Of a DNA stretch of 64,000 nucleotides, positions 45,149-55,192 are shown piece after piece; position 1 is the first letter of the stretch; the number at the start of each line of letters is the position of its first letter. The stretch is from assembly GCA_958295785.1 (NCBI GenBank), contig OY282377.1:4466896-4530895 (forward strand), in the 5' to 3' direction. Under the pieces are notes generated by a model. That model was not told the origin of the DNA. It did no database searches and worked only from the letters and a program-made list of their open reading frames with translations. A program made the position numbers and the translations under genes. The stretch comes from an uncultured Latescibacterota bacterium. GTDB taxonomy: Bacteria > Latescibacterota > UBA2968.

Positions 45149-45777
45149 GAGGCCCCCCACAGGGATTGAATGCGAGAAACCGCACTGCGCGTGAGAATGA
45201 GCACATCTGCATTGATCAGGTCATAAGTTGAAACTTGCGCGACGGGCAGGACGGAAAGTTTGGGGATGTTGCGACAGGATTTGACCGTGTTTTCAGCGAC
45301 ACCATCCGTCAAGAGCAATGCTTTTTGCCCTTGAATTTCGAACATGTGTGTCAGGTGCGCCATTCGCTTTGTTTTGGGCACTTCGAGCTCAAAATCTTCC
45401 AGAACAGATATGGCTTCGCCGACTGCTTTTTGCGAAAATGCCGAACGCATGGCCAGCTTTTTGACTTTTTTGGGCACGCGCTCCCGAAAATTTTTGGGTC
45501 TCGGGCCGTGCGCCACCCCACCGCCGATCAAAATAGGCGATCCGGCCGTTCCCTTGCGGGCACGCCCCGTGCCTTTTTGGCGATACATCTTGCGCTTTGT
45601 CCGATTGACTTCCGACCGGGTTTTCGTGGAGGCATTGCCCTGTCGCTGATTGGTCAAACGCGCTTTGACCGCGTAATAGATCGCGTCGGCAGATGGCTCA
45701 ATGCCAAAAACGGTTTCGGGTAAATCCATTGACCCGACTTTTTCACCTGCGAGATTCCAAACCCCAACCGATGTCAT
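45145..45777 (-). CDS. rplD: Ribosomal protein uL4
   Basis: The 210-residue tunnel protein has KMYRQKGTGRARKGTAGSPI in its extended loop and GVAHGPRPKNFRERVPKK. In enterobacteria uL4 regulates the S10 operon by attenuation; no matching leader is visible. ATG 45777 follows GAGGGAA. Confidence 0.97.
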   Translation of the reverse strand: MTSVGVWNLAGEKVGSMDLPETVFGIEPSADAIYYAVKARLTNQRQGNASTKTRSEVNRTKRKMYRQKGTGRARKGTAGSPILIGGGVAHGPRPKNFRERVPKKVKKLAMRSAFSQKAVGEAISVLEDFELEVPKTKRMAHLTHMFEIQGQKALLLTDGVAENTVKSCRNIPKLSVLPVAQVSTYDLINADVLILTRSAVSRIQSLWGAS

Positions 45778-45792
45778 ATCGCATTCCCTCAA

Positions 45793-46416
45793 TCAGTTGC
45801 GTTTCTCAATAACGACGAGCGACCCCTTGCCGCCTGGCACGGCACCTTTCAAAACCAGCAAATTTTGCTCGGTATCCACGCGCACGACCCGCAACCCGAG
45901 AACCGTTACCCGGCGGTCTCCCATGTGCCCGGCCATACGCATGCCCTTAAACACGCGCGAAGGCGTCGAGCTTTGACCTATCGAACCCGGCGCGCGATGC
46001 CGGTCGGATTGTCCATGTGTTTTGGGACCGCCCCTGAATCCATGGCGTTTGACACTGCCTTGGAATCCGCGACCTTTGGACCGCCCCGTCACATCGACAA
46101 CCTCGCCGACTTCAAACATGCCGACATCGAGTGCCTCACCCGTGGAATATTCCGAGACATTATCAACGCGAACTTCCGCAAGGCCCCGATGGAGGGCGAC
46201 GCCGACCTTTTTGAAAATACCTTGATCTGCGCGGTTGAGCCGATTCGCCCGCGTCTTGTGGTAGGCAACCCGCAATGCCGTATAGCCATCCGAATCCCGG
46301 TCTTTGATCTGCACAATAGGACACGGAACCACTTCGAGCACCGTGACGGGCGTCAGCAATCCCGCTTCGTCAAACGCCTGCGTCATACCGATTTTTTTTC
46401 CGATCAATCCGAGCAC
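45793..46416 (-). CDS. rplC: Ribosomal protein uL3 (GTG start)
   Basis: The 207-residue protein reaches the peptidyl transferase centre. It starts MLGLIGKKIGMTQAFDEAG and contains GSIGQSSTPSRVFKGMRMAGHMG with the loop near the active site. GTG 46416 begins 2 bases after the rpsJ stop. Confidence 0.98.
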   Translation of the reverse strand: MLGLIGKKIGMTQAFDEAGLLTPVTVLEVVPCPIVQIKDRDSDGYTALRVAYHKTRANRLNRADQGIFKKVGVALHRGLAEVRVDNVSEYSTGEALDVGMFEVGEVVDVTGRSKGRGFQGSVKRHGFRGGPKTHGQSDRHRAPGSIGQSSTPSRVFKGMRMAGHMGDRRVTVLGLRVVRVDTEQNLLVLKGAVPGGKGSLVVIEKRN

Positions 46417-46418
46417 GA

Positions 46419-46727
46419 TTACACCTTAATTTCAATGTCGATACCCGCGGGCAGATCCAACTTCATCAGGGCATCTACCGTTTGGGGCGTTGAGTTGTGA
46501 ATGTCAATCAGGCGTTTGTGGACGCGCATCTCAAACTGCTCTCGCGACTTTTTATTCACATGCGGCGACCGCAACACCGTGTAGAGCGAGCGTCGCGTCG
46601 GCAACGGAATGGGGCCGGAAATCAGTGCCCCAGTCCGTTTTGCCGTGCGAACGATTTCCTCAGCAGAGCGATCCAACGCATGGTGATCGTATGCTTTCAG
46701 TCTAATTCTAATTTTCTGAGCAGGCAC
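46419..46727 (-). CDS. rpsJ: Ribosomal protein uS10 (GTG start)
   Basis: The 102-residue protein is part of the 30S head and of the NusB antitermination complex. [20 protein letters not shown] and [20 protein letters not shown] are diagnostic. GTG 46727 follows GGAGAG. No promoter separates it from tuf, so the S10 genes are joined to the str genes. Confidence 0.98.
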   Translation of the reverse strand: MPAQKIRIRLKAYDHHALDRSAEEIVRTAKRTGALISGPIPLPTRRSLYTVLRSPHVNKKSREQFEMRVHKRLIDIHNSTPQTVDALMKLDLPAGIDIEIKV

Positions 46728-46747
46728 GAGACATCTCTCCGCGATTC

Positions 46748-47941
46748 TTACTCAACGATTTCAGTAATCACGCCCGAACCAATGGTGCGACCACCTTCCC
46801 GCACGGCAAATCGCAACTCGGTTTCCATGGCGATGGGCGTCAGCAATTCCACATTCATGGTCACATTATCGCCGGGCATCACCATTTCCACGCCTTCGGG
46901 CAACTGCACTTTGCCAGTCACATCGGTGGTGCGAAAATAGAACTGCGGTTGATAGCCAGTAAAGAAGGGTTTGCTACGCCCGCCCTCTTTGTCTGTCAGC
47001 ACATAAACTTCGCCGACAAATTTTTTGTGGGGCGTCACAGACCCCGGCTTGGCAATCACCATGCCGCGTTCGATCTCGCTTTTATCCACGCCGCGCAACA
47101 ACAACCCGACATTGTCGCCCGCCATGCCCTCGTCGAGCAACTTGCGGAACATTTCCACGCCGGTAACGGTCGTCTTACGGCTCTCGCGGATGCCCACGAT
47201 CTCGACTTCCTCGTTGACATTGATCACGCCGCGTTCAATGCGCCCCGTGCCCACTGTGCCGCGTCCGGTGATCGTGAAGACATCCTCAACCGGCATCAAA
47301 AAGTCTTTATCGACCTCGCGCACAGGCTCCGGGATATGCTCATCCACCGCCTCCAGCAATTCCCAAATACAGGCGCAATCTGAGGAATCCGGATCGTCGG
47401 ATTCCAACGCCTTGAGGGCAGACCCTTGAATCACGGGCACATCATCGCCGGGGAATTTGTATTGATCCAACAACTCGCGGACCTCCAGATCGACCAGTTC
47501 GAGCAATTCCTCGTCATCAACCATATCGACCTTGTTCATAAACACCACGATAGAAGGCACATTGACCTGGCGCGAAAGCAGGATGTGCTCGCGGGTCTGG
47601 ATCATGGGGCCGTCTGCGGCACTCACGACGAGAATCGCGCCATCCATCTGCGCCGCACCCGTGATCATGTTTTTCACATAGTCCGCGTGTCCGGGGCAAT
47701 CCACATGGGCGTAGTGTCGGTTTTCCGTCTGATACTCCACATGCGCCGTGTTGATGGTGATCCCGCGCTCTTTTTCCTCGGGCGCTTTGTCAATGTCGTC
47801 AAAAGGCATATAATCGGCAAGCCCCTTGGCGGCCAGCGTTTTGGTGATGGCCGCTGTCAGCGTGGTTTTGCCGTGATCCACATGCCCAATGGTGCCGATG
47901 TTGACATGGGGTTTGTCCCGTTCAAACTTCTCCTTCGCCAT
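46748..47941 (-). CDS. tuf: Elongation factor Tu
   Basis: EF-Tu delivers aminoacyl-tRNA to the ribosome with GTP hydrolysis. The 397-residue protein has the P-loop GHVDHGKTT, the [10 protein letters not shown]3 motif and NKVDM G4 motif. The start follows AGGAGGAG. Only this copy is in the window; there is none between the tRNA-Thr and tRNA-Trp genes, where enterobacteria keep tufB. Confidence 0.99.
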   Translation of the reverse strand: MAKEKFERDKPHVNIGTIGHVDHGKTTLTAAITKTLAAKGLADYMPFDDIDKAPEEKERGITINTAHVEYQTENRHYAHVDCPGHADYVKNMITGAAQMDGAILVVSAADGPMIQTREHILLSRQVNVPSIVVFMNKVDMVDDEELLELVDLEVRELLDQYKFPGDDVPVIQGSALKALESDDPDSSDCACIWELLEAVDEHIPEPVREVDKDFLMPVEDVFTITGRGTVGTGRIERGVINVNEEVEIVGIRESRKTTVTGVEMFRKLLDEGMAGDNVGLLLRGVDKSEIERGMVIAKPGSVTPHKKFVGEVYVLTDKEGGRSKPFFTGYQPQFYFRTTDVTGKVQLPEGVEMVMPGDNVTMNVELLTPIAMETELRFAVREGGRTIGSGVITEIVE

Positions 47942-47989
47942 GTTCTCCTCCTAAGAAAGACCGAACGGAATAAAGCGTTCGCTATCGAA

Positions 47990-50083
47990 TTAAGCTGCAA
48001 ATACATTGACCGAAGACAGAATTTCCTCGGCGATGTGCTTTGGCATTTCCTCAAATTTGGAAAATTCCATCGAATAAATCGCGCGGCCCTGCGTGAGAGA
48101 CCGCAACTTGGTGGCATAACCAAACATTTCACTCAGCGGCACAGTGGCCGTAATGACCTGTGCATCGGGGCGATTGACCATGCCCGCGATATTGCCGCGA
48201 CGCGCATTCAGATCGCCTATGACATCGCCCATATAATCTTCGGGCACGACGACCTCCACGTCAAAAATCGGTTCCATCAAATACGCTTTCGCCCGTCTAG
48301 TCGCCTCTTGAAAAGCCATGGACCCCGCAATTTTGAAAGCGATTTCAGAAGAATCGACCTCGTGATAAGACCCGTCGAACAACTCGACTTTGACGTCGTC
48401 TATGGGATACCCGGCCAAAATCCCACCGGTCATGGCCTCCTGAATGCCCGCCCGCACCGCGGAGATGTATTCGGTGGGAATCGCGCCGCCGGTAATTTTA
48501 TTTTCAAAAACGAAGCCCGATCCTGGCTCACCGGGTTCCACGTCGATGACCACATGCCCGTATTGACCGCGCCCCCCGCTTTGCCGCACAAAACGCCCGT
48601 GGACATTTTGCACCGCGTTGCGAATGGCCTCTTTGTACGTCACCTGCGGCCTGCCCACATTGGCTTCGACTCGAAATTCGCGTTTGAGGCGATCCACGAT
48701 GATCTCCAAGTGCAATTCGCCCATGCCCGAGATAATGGTCTGCCCGGTATCTGGATCGACGGCCATGTGAAACGTCGGGTCTTCCTCGGCCAACTTGCCC
48801 AGTGCCAAGCCGAGTTGATCCTGATCAACCTTGGTCTTGGGTTCAATCGCCACGGAAATCACGGGCTTGGCAAATTCCATGGATTCCAATATCACCGGGT
48901 CTTTTTCATCGCATAGGGTCTCGCCTGTCGCCGTGTCTTTCAACCCAACAACTGCGGCGATATCGCCTGCGAACACCGCATCGATCTGTTCCCGTTTATT
49001 CGCGTGCATTTGCAACACGCGGCCAATGCGTTCGCGCTTGCCCTTGTTGGCGTTGAGCACATAAGAACCCGTGTTTAATCGCCCGGAATACACGCGGAAA
49101 TACGTCAACCGCCCGACATAAGGATCCGTCATCACCTTAAAAGCCAGAGCGGAAAAAGGCACTTTGTCGGAAACCGGGCGAGAAATGCGAACATCGACAT
49201 TTTTGGCATCGTGCCCCACGATTTCGGGCACATCGAGAGGCGAGGGCAAAAATGAGACAATGGCATCTAACAACCGCTGCACGCCCTTATTTTTGAATGC
49301 GGATCCACAAAGCACGGGCACGGCAGCATTGTTGATCACAGCCTGGCGCAATGCCGCTTTGATCTCGCCTTCGCTGATATCTTCGCCTTCGAGAAATTTT
49401 TCCATCAAGGTGTCATCGAAATCGGAAACCGCTTCCAGCAATTGCTCGCGGCCTTCATAAGCGCGTTCTTCCAGATCGTTGGGAATGCGATCTTCCACAA
49501 ACATGGTGCCCAAAGAATCGTCTTCGTAGGTCACGAATTTCATCTTGATCAAATCGATCAACCCCGTGAACATCTCTCCTGACCCGACCGGCAACTGAAC
49601 CGGAACGAAGTTGGCTACCAACCTCTCGCGCATCATTTCGACGACGCGATCAAAATCAGCTCCCGTGCGATCCATTTTATTGACAAATGCAATGCGAGGT
49701 ACCGAATATTTATCGGCCTGACGCCAGACGGTTTCGGATTGGGGTTCAACGCCCCCAACCGCGCAAAACAGCCCCACAGCCCCATCCAAAACCCGCAACG
49801 ACCGCTCGACTTCGGCGGTAAAATCGACGTGCCCGGGCGTGTCGATGATATTGATGCGGTGGTCATCCCAAAAACACGTCGTGGCCGCCGATGTAATGGT
49901 AATGCCGCGCTCGCGCTCTTGCGCCATCCAATCCATGGTGGCCGCGCCATCGTGAACCTCGCCCATTCTGTGCAAAATACCCGTATAGTAGAGAATGCGC
50001 TCGGTCGTGGTCGTTTTGCCCGCGTCGATATGCGCCATAATTCCGATGTTTCGGGTGCGCTTCAGGTCGTATTTTTTTGTCAT
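47990..50083 (-). CDS. fusA: Elongation factor G
   Basis: EF-G drives translocation on the ribosome. The 697-residue protein has P-loop [28 protein letters not shown] and [10 protein letters not shown], and the domain IV loop ([17 protein letters not shown]). The ATG at 50083 lies 8 bases after the rpsG stop; an in-frame TTG at 50098 is less likely. Confidence 0.98.
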   Translation of the reverse strand: MTKKYDLKRTRNIGIMAHIDAGKTTTTERILYYTGILHRMGEVHDGAATMDWMAQERERGITITSAATTCFWDDHRINIIDTPGHVDFTAEVERSLRVLDGAVGLFCAVGGVEPQSETVWRQADKYSVPRIAFVNKMDRTGADFDRVVEMMRERLVANFVPVQLPVGSGEMFTGLIDLIKMKFVTYEDDSLGTMFVEDRIPNDLEERAYEGREQLLEAVSDFDDTLMEKFLEGEDISEGEIKAALRQAVINNAAVPVLCGSAFKNKGVQRLLDAIVSFLPSPLDVPEIVGHDAKNVDVRISRPVSDKVPFSALAFKVMTDPYVGRLTYFRVYSGRLNTGSYVLNANKGKRERIGRVLQMHANKREQIDAVFAGDIAAVVGLKDTATGETLCDEKDPVILESMEFAKPVISVAIEPKTKVDQDQLGLALGKLAEEDPTFHMAVDPDTGQTIISGMGELHLEIIVDRLKREFRVEANVGRPQVTYKEAIRNAVQNVHGRFVRQSGGRGQYGHVVIDVEPGEPGSGFVFENKITGGAIPTEYISAVRAGIQEAMTGGILAGYPIDDVKVELFDGSYHEVDSSEIAFKIAGSMAFQEATRRAKAYLMEPIFDVEVVVPEDYMGDVIGDLNARRGNIAGMVNRPDAQVITATVPLSEMFGYATKLRSLTQGRAIYSMEFSKFEEMPKHIAEEILSSVNVFAA

Positions 50084-50091
50084 TTTATTTT

Positions 50092-50559
50092 TTACCAACG
50101 ATAATGTGCAAATGCGCGATTGGCCTCTGCCATGCGGTGGGTTTCTTCGCGCCGTTGCATCGCGCGTCCTTGTCCATTTGCCGCGTCCATAAATTCACCG
50201 GCCAACCGCTGCGCCATCGTCTTTTCACCGCGTTCTTTGGCAAACAGAATCAACCAGCGAATAGACAGCGCGAGACGCTCGTCTGGCCGCACTTCTTCGG
50301 GCACTTGATAAGTCGCGCCACCGACCCGGCGCGACCTCACCTTGATAACCGGCTTGACATTGTCGAGTGCTTTTTCAAAAACCTCTAAACCGGAATTTTT
50401 GCTCCGCGCTTCGATCAGATCTAGGGCCTCGTAAAAAATCCGCTCGCCCACGCTCTTTTTGCCTTTGCGAAACAAGCAGTTGACAAAGCGCGTCACCAAC
50501 AAATTGCTGTATTTGGGGTCTGGGGCCAAATGCCGTTTTTCCGCTCGTCGTTTTCGCAT
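50092..50559 (-). CDS. rpsG: Ribosomal protein uS7
   Basis: The 155-residue protein nucleates the 30S head. [20 protein letters not shown] and [20 protein letters not shown] are family motifs. In E. coli uS7 represses its own cistron by binding the rpsL-rpsG spacer; here that spacer contains a strong hairpin (50587-50616). Confidence 0.98.
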   Translation of the reverse strand: MRKRRAEKRHLAPDPKYSNLLVTRFVNCLFRKGKKSVGERIFYEALDLIEARSKNSGLEVFEKALDNVKPVIKVRSRRVGGATYQVPEEVRPDERLALSIRWLILFAKERGEKTMAQRLAGEFMDAANGQGRAMQRREETHRMAEANRAFAHYRW

Positions 50560-50586
50560 CTTGGGAACGACCTTTTTTTACTATAA

Positions 50587-50616
50587 GGGGGATACGCCAC
50601 CTCGGTGGTATCCCCC
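50587..50616 (-). promoter_or_regulatory. rpsL-rpsG intercistronic hairpin
   Basis: GGGGGAT pairs with ATCCCCC and inner CCACC with GGTGG across a TCG-type loop. No T-run follows on the minus strand, so it is not a simple terminator. Its place matches the uS7 autoregulatory target of E. coli, a role inferred from position only. Confidence 0.45.
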
Positions 50617-50642
50617 ATGTTTATCGAATAATAGGTGCTCAA

Positions 50643-51014
50643 TTAACCCGCTTTTTTGGTGCCGTATTTGGAACGGCCCTGTTTGCGGTCATCCACGCCC
50701 GTCGTGTCGAACACGCCCCGAAGAATCTGATAGCGCACCGAGGGCAAGTCTTTGACGCGACCACCTCGGATGAGTACCACAGAGTGCTCCATGAGATTGT
50801 GCCCTTCGCCCGGAATATAGGCTGTCACTTCAAGGCCATTGGTCAACCTGACGCGCGCGACTTTACGCAGGGCTGAATTGGGCTTTCTGGGCGTGGTGGT
50901 ATAAACGCGGGTGCAAACACCGCGTTTTTGAGGACACCCTCTCAGAGCGGGTGCAGAAGAACTCTTGCGCTTGGCTTTTCGGCCCTTCCGAACCAGTTGA
51001 TTAATTGTGGGCAA
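50643..51014 (-). CDS. rpsL: Ribosomal protein uS12 (TTG start)
   Basis: The 123-residue decoding-centre protein has [34 protein letters not shown] and [15 protein letters not shown] place the start at TTG 51014, 5 bases after GGAGG, because the N-terminus then matches the family; the ATG at 51026 forms part of that Shine-Dalgarno. Residue 43 (Met = 1) is Arg where streptomycin-sensitive bacteria have Lys, in [13 protein letters not shown]. Its promoter overlaps the rpoC stop. Confidence 0.97.
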   Translation of the reverse strand: MPTINQLVRKGRKAKRKSSSAPALRGCPQKRGVCTRVYTTTPRKPNSALRKVARVRLTNGLEVTAYIPGEGHNLMEHSVVLIRGGRVKDLPSVRYQILRGVFDTTGVDDRKQGRSKYGTKKAG

Positions 51015-51046
51015 CTCAACCTCCATAGAGCGTTTGCGTATGGGAG

Positions 51047-51064
51047 ACTTGCAATATAGCAAGT
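51047..51064. promoter_or_regulatory. Palindrome over the str promoter -10
   Basis: ACTTGC and GCAAGT are perfect inverted arms on either side of AATATA, which is the -10 hexamer read on the other strand. A repressor or the start-site DNA structure could use this symmetry. Confidence 0.4.
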
Positions 51065-51081
51065 GCATTGGTAGTTGTCAA
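51053..51081 (-). promoter_or_regulatory. str/S10 operon promoter
   Basis: On the minus strand TTGACA (51081-51076) and TATATT (51058-51053) are spaced by exactly 17 bases. The -35 overlaps the rpoC stop codon. The predicted start near 51046 leaves about 32 nt before rpsL. Confidence 0.7.
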
Positions 51082-54000
51082 GCATTAATCGGTGGCAAAC
51101 CCATGCTTTCCGCGCGCTCCTCTGCAAGCGTTTCAAAAACCTGCGATTCTTTCACGACCTCTGTATCCAAACCCCGGTATTTCACCGCACCCGTACCCGC
51201 GGGAATGAGGTGTCCGATGATCACATTTTCCTTCAACCCCGCCAGCGTGTCAACCTTGCCTTGCACCGAGGCTTCGGTCAGCACGCGGGTGGTTTCTTGG
51301 AAAGACGCCGCAGAAATAAAACTCTCGGTCAAAAGCGCGGCGCGGGTAATGCCCAGTAAGACCGGATTGTGCGTTGCCGGATCGCCGCCTTCGGCAATCA
51401 CCTTGTCATTTTCATCTAAGAAGCGGAACCGATCCACGAGTTCGTCTTCGAGAAAATTGGTATCCCCAGGGTCTGTCACCTGCGCTTTTTGCAACATCTG
51501 ACGGACAATGGTTTCAATATGCTTGTCATTGATTTTCACGCCTTGGAGGCGATACACCTGCTGAATTTCATCCACGAGATATTCCTGAACCTTCCGATCA
51601 CCCAAAATAGCCAGAATATCGTGTGGATTGATCGATCCTTCAGACAGGCGATCCCCCGCGACGACGCGATCTCCTGCTTGCACGCGCAGATGCCGCCCGT
51701 AGGGAATGGTGTATTTTCTCTCATCGCCTTCATCCGCCGTGACCAAAACCGTGCGCGATCCCCTCACCAACCCACCAAAGCTCACCACGCCGTCAATTTC
51801 CGTCACCACAGAAGCCTCTTTGGGACGGCGCGCTTCAAAAAGCTCGGCCACGCGCGGCAACCCACCTGTAATATCTCGCGTTTTGCTGCGTTCGCGCGAA
51901 ATTTTCGCCAGCGTGTCGCCCGCCGCCACTTGATCGCCATCGCGCACCACCAGTCGCGCGCCCAAGGGAATGATGTAATTGCCCAACTCGTTTCCATTTT
52001 CATCAATCCGAATGTGCGGCGACAAGGTGCGGTCTCGGTGCTCGATCACGACCAGTCCGGCAATGCTGGTGGTCTCGTCGATCTCTTCGCGGTATGTCAC
52101 CCCTTCCACGAGATCGCCAAACTGAACCGTGCCCGCGTTGGGCGAAATAATGACATTGTTGTAAGGGTCCCATTCGTAGAGTGCTTGGTCCTCTTCCACA
52201 TCTTGCCCATCTTGCACGCGCAACACGGCCCCGTGCGGCACATGGTAGTGCCCGCCCCGCACTCGGCCCTGGTCGTCTTGCACTTCGAGTTCGCCATTTC
52301 GACCGACCACAACCCACGAATCTTCTGTGCGCGGGACAAATTCGAGATGCTTGAAGAAAACCTTTCCCGCGCGCTTTGCACCGATCACGGCTTGCTCGGC
52401 AATGCGGCTGGAAGTGCCTCCAATGTGGAACGTACGCAATGTGAGTTGCGTTCCGGGTTCGCCCACACTCTGCGCGGCAATAACCCCCACGGCCTCGCCA
52501 ATATCCACGGGTTGCCCCGTGGCGGGATTGCGCCCATAACAGGCTATGCACACCCCCTGGCGGTTTTCACACGTCAATACAGAGCGCACGGGAACGCATT
52601 CAATACCCGCATCGGCAATTTTGTCGGCCAATTTTTCATCCAACAAAACGCCGGCTTCAACAATGCGTTCACCCGCAATGGGATCTGCTACATCCTCGAG
52701 CACCGTGCGGCCCACAATGCGGTCAGACAGCGGCTCGACGACTTCTTCGCCCTCTTTCAGGGCCTCCATATCAATGCCCAATATCGTTCCGCAATCCGCG
52801 TCGGAAATAATCACATCTTGCGAGACATCCACCATGCGCCGCGTCAAATAGCCCGCTTCGGCGGTCTTCAATGCCGTATCGGCCAACCCCTTGCGACTGC
52901 CGTGCGTTGAAATAAAGTATTCGAGCACGCTCAGCCCTTCTTTGAGTGACGAAATAATCGGGGTTTCAATAATCTCGCCAATGGCCCCGGTCAATTTCTT
53001 TTGGGGCTTATTCATCAGGCCGCGCATGCCCCCGAGTTGTTTGATCTGATCGTCATTGCCCCGCGCGCCGGAATCCTTCATAATCCAAATTGAATTAAAG
53101 CCCTCCTCGGCTTTCTCAAAGGTGCCGATCATCGCCTGTGCAATGCGATTGGTCGTATGCTGCCACACGTCGATCACTTTGTTGTAGCGTTCGCCCTCGG
53201 TGATCGCCCCGATAGCGTGTTGTTGAATGATTTTTTTCACTTCGTCCATTGCATGGGTAATCAATTCTTCCTTTTCCCCGGGCACGACCACATCGCTCAC
53301 CGCAATTGAAATCCCCGACCATGTGGCATAATCGTATCCCAACTGCTTCACGCCATCGAGAAAATCAGTCGCAGTGCGATTGCCGTATCGGCTGTGGACT
53401 TCGGAAGCAACTTTGCGAATCCCCTTATCATCGATCAATTCATTGATAAACGGCATGGTATCGGGCGTAATCTCATCAAAAATAACGCGCCCAACCGTGG
53501 TGGTCAAAAGTTCGCCATCGATGCGAACGCGCACGGCTTCGTGCAAATCAATGCGCCCGTATTCATACGCCATGTGGGCTTCTTCGGCACTGCTGAAGGT
53601 TTTGAGATTTTTTTCATCGCCGTGAATCATTTTTGTCAGATAGTACAGCCCCAGTGCGATTTCTTGGGGTTTATCGGCCACGACGGGCGACCCGTCCGCG
53701 GGTTTGAGCAAATTGTTCGACGACAGCATCAACACCCGCGCTTCGATCTGCGCCTCAAAAGAAAGGGGCAAATGCACGGCCATCTGGTCGCCGTCGAAAT
53801 CGGCATTAAACGCCGCGCAGACCAGCGGATGAATGCGAATGGCTTTGCCCTCGACGAGCACGGGCAAAAAAGCCTGAATGCCCAAGCGGTGCAGCGTGGG
53901 CGCGCGATTGAGCAAAACGCAGTGATCTTGAATAATTTCTTCGAGAATATCCCACACTTCAACGCGCTCGCGTTCCACCAGCTTTTTGGCACTTTTAACC

Positions 54001-55163
54001 GTTTGCACGAGGCCCTTTTCCTCGAGCCGCCGGATGATGAATGGCTTGAACAATTCCAGGGCCATGTGCTTGGGCAAGCCGCATTGGTACAATCTCAAAT
54101 GGGGATCGACCACAATCACCGACCGCCCCGAATAATCGACCCGTTTGCCCAAAAGATTTTGGCGGAACCGCCCCTGTTTTCCCTTGAGCAGATCCGAAAG
54201 CGATTTGAGGGACCGGTTGCCATCGCCGCGCACCGCACGAGACCGACGACCATTGTCAAACAGGGCATCTACGGCCTCTTGAAGCATGCGTTTTTCATTG
54301 CGTAAAATGACTTCGGGGGCCTTGATTTCGATCAGTTTTTTGAGCCGGTTATTTCTGTTGATCACGCGGCGATACAGGTCGTTGAGGTCAGACGTTGCAA
54401 ACCTGCCGCCCTCTAAGGGTACGAGCGGGCGCAAATCCGGCGGGATGACCGGGATCATGTCGAGGACCATCCACTCGGGCTGATTGTCCGACTGGCGGAA
54501 CGCTTCCACGACCTTGAGGCGTTTGAGTGCCTCTTGCTTGCGCTGCACCGAAGTCTCGAAACGGGCTTGCGTCCGCAATTCGGCAGACAAATCCTCGACA
54601 TCGATATCCGACAGCAATTTTTTGATCGCGTCGGCGCCCATCTCGACCTCAAACGAATGCCCCTGGTCTTTGAGTTCGATCACCTCATCTTCGGTGAGCA
54701 ATGCCTTGAACTCGATGGGCGCGTCGCCCGGATCGAGCACCACATACGATTCGTAGTAGATGATCCGCTCGAGATTGCGAACCGAAAGATTGAGCAAATA
54801 GCCCATGCGGGACGGCAGCGACTTAAAAAACCAGATATGCGTCACTGGAACCGCCAATTCAATATGCCCCAGCCGTTCTCGTCTGACCTTCGATTGGGTC
54901 ACTTCAACTCCACACCGGTCGCAGACCACGCCGCGATACCGAATGCGCTTGTACTTGCCGCAATGGCATTCCCAGTCCTTGACAGGCCCGAAAATGCACT
55001 CGCAAAACAACCCATCGCGCTCGGGCTTAAAAGACCGGTAATTGATGGTTTCGGGCTTGGTAACTTCGCCGCGCGACCACCCGCGAACGGTATCCGGCGA
55101 AGCCAGTTGAATGCGAATGGAATTAAAATTGAAGGGTCGATTGGCAAAATGGGTATCGGCCAC
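51078..55163 (-). CDS. rpoC: RNA polymerase beta-prime subunit (GTG start)
   Basis: The 1361-residue catalytic subunit has the zinc-ribbon region near the N-terminus ([21 protein letters not shown]), the rudder and lid regions and the absolutely conserved NADFDGD metal loop for the active-site magnesium, plus the second zinc cluster ([16 protein letters not shown]). GTG 55163 follows AAGGGGG; a TTG at 55181 is in frame but lacks a site. It follows rpoB by 29 bases. Confidence 0.98.
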   Translation of the reverse strand: MADTHFANRPFNFNSIRIQLASPDTVRGWSRGEVTKPETINYRSFKPERDGLFCECIFGPVKDWECHCGKYKRIRYRGVVCDRCGVEVTQSKVRRERLGHIELAVPVTHIWFFKSLPSRMGYLLNLSVRNLERIIYYESYVVLDPGDAPIEFKALLTEDEVIELKDQGHSFEVEMGADAIKKLLSDIDVEDLSAELRTQARFETSVQRKQEALKRLKVVEAFRQSDNQPEWMVLDMIPVIPPDLRPLVPLEGGRFATSDLNDLYRRVINRNNRLKKLIEIKAPEVILRNEKRMLQEAVDALFDNGRRSRAVRGDGNRSLKSLSDLLKGKQGRFRQNLLGKRVDYSGRSVIVVDPHLRLYQCGLPKHMALELFKPFIIRRLEEKGLVQTVKSAKKLVERERVEVWDILEEIIQDHCVLLNRAPTLHRLGIQAFLPVLVEGKAIRIHPLVCAAFNADFDGDQMAVHLPLSFEAQIEARVLMLSSNNLLKPADGSPVVADKPQEIALGLYYLTKMIHGDEKNLKTFSSAEEAHMAYEYGRIDLHEAVRVRIDGELLTTTVGRVIFDEITPDTMPFINELIDDKGIRKVASEVHSRYGNRTATDFLDGVKQLGYDYATWSGISIAVSDVVVPGEKEELITHAMDEVKKIIQQHAIGAITEGERYNKVIDVWQHTTNRIAQAMIGTFEKAEEGFNSIWIMKDSGARGNDDQIKQLGGMRGLMNKPQKKLTGAIGEIIETPIISSLKEGLSVLEYFISTHGSRKGLADTALKTAEAGYLTRRMVDVSQDVIISDADCGTILGIDMEALKEGEEVVEPLSDRIVGRTVLEDVADPIAGERIVEAGVLLDEKLADKIADAGIECVPVRSVLTCENRQGVCIACYGRNPATGQPVDIGEAVGVIAAQSVGEPGTQLTLRTFHIGGTSSRIAEQAVIGAKRAGKVFFKHLEFVPRTEDSWVVVGRNGELEVQDDQGRVRGGHYHVPHGAVLRVQDGQDVEEDQALYEWDPYNNVIISPNAGTVQFGDLVEGVTYREEIDETTSIAGLVVIEHRDRTLSPHIRIDENGNELGNYIIPLGARLVVRDGDQVAAGDTLAKISRERSKTRDITGGLPRVAELFEARRPKEASVVTEIDGVVSFGGLVRGSRTVLVTADEGDERKYTIPYGRHLRVQAGDRVVAGDRLSEGSINPHDILAILGDRKVQEYLVDEIQQVYRLQGVKINDKHIETIVRQMLQKAQVTDPGDTNFLEDELVDRFRFLDENDKVIAEGGDPATHNPVLLGITRAALLTESFISAASFQETTRVLTEASVQGKVDTLAGLKENVIIGHLIPAGTGAVKYRGLDTEVVKESQVFETLAEERAESMGLPPINA

Positions 55164-55192
55164 GGGGAACCCCCTTTTCAAATCTTAGGTCA

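Noticed and set aside
47426-48916. 496-codon plus-strand open frame opposite tuf and fusA
   Set aside because: It is a complement-strand shadow of two certain genes with no domain.
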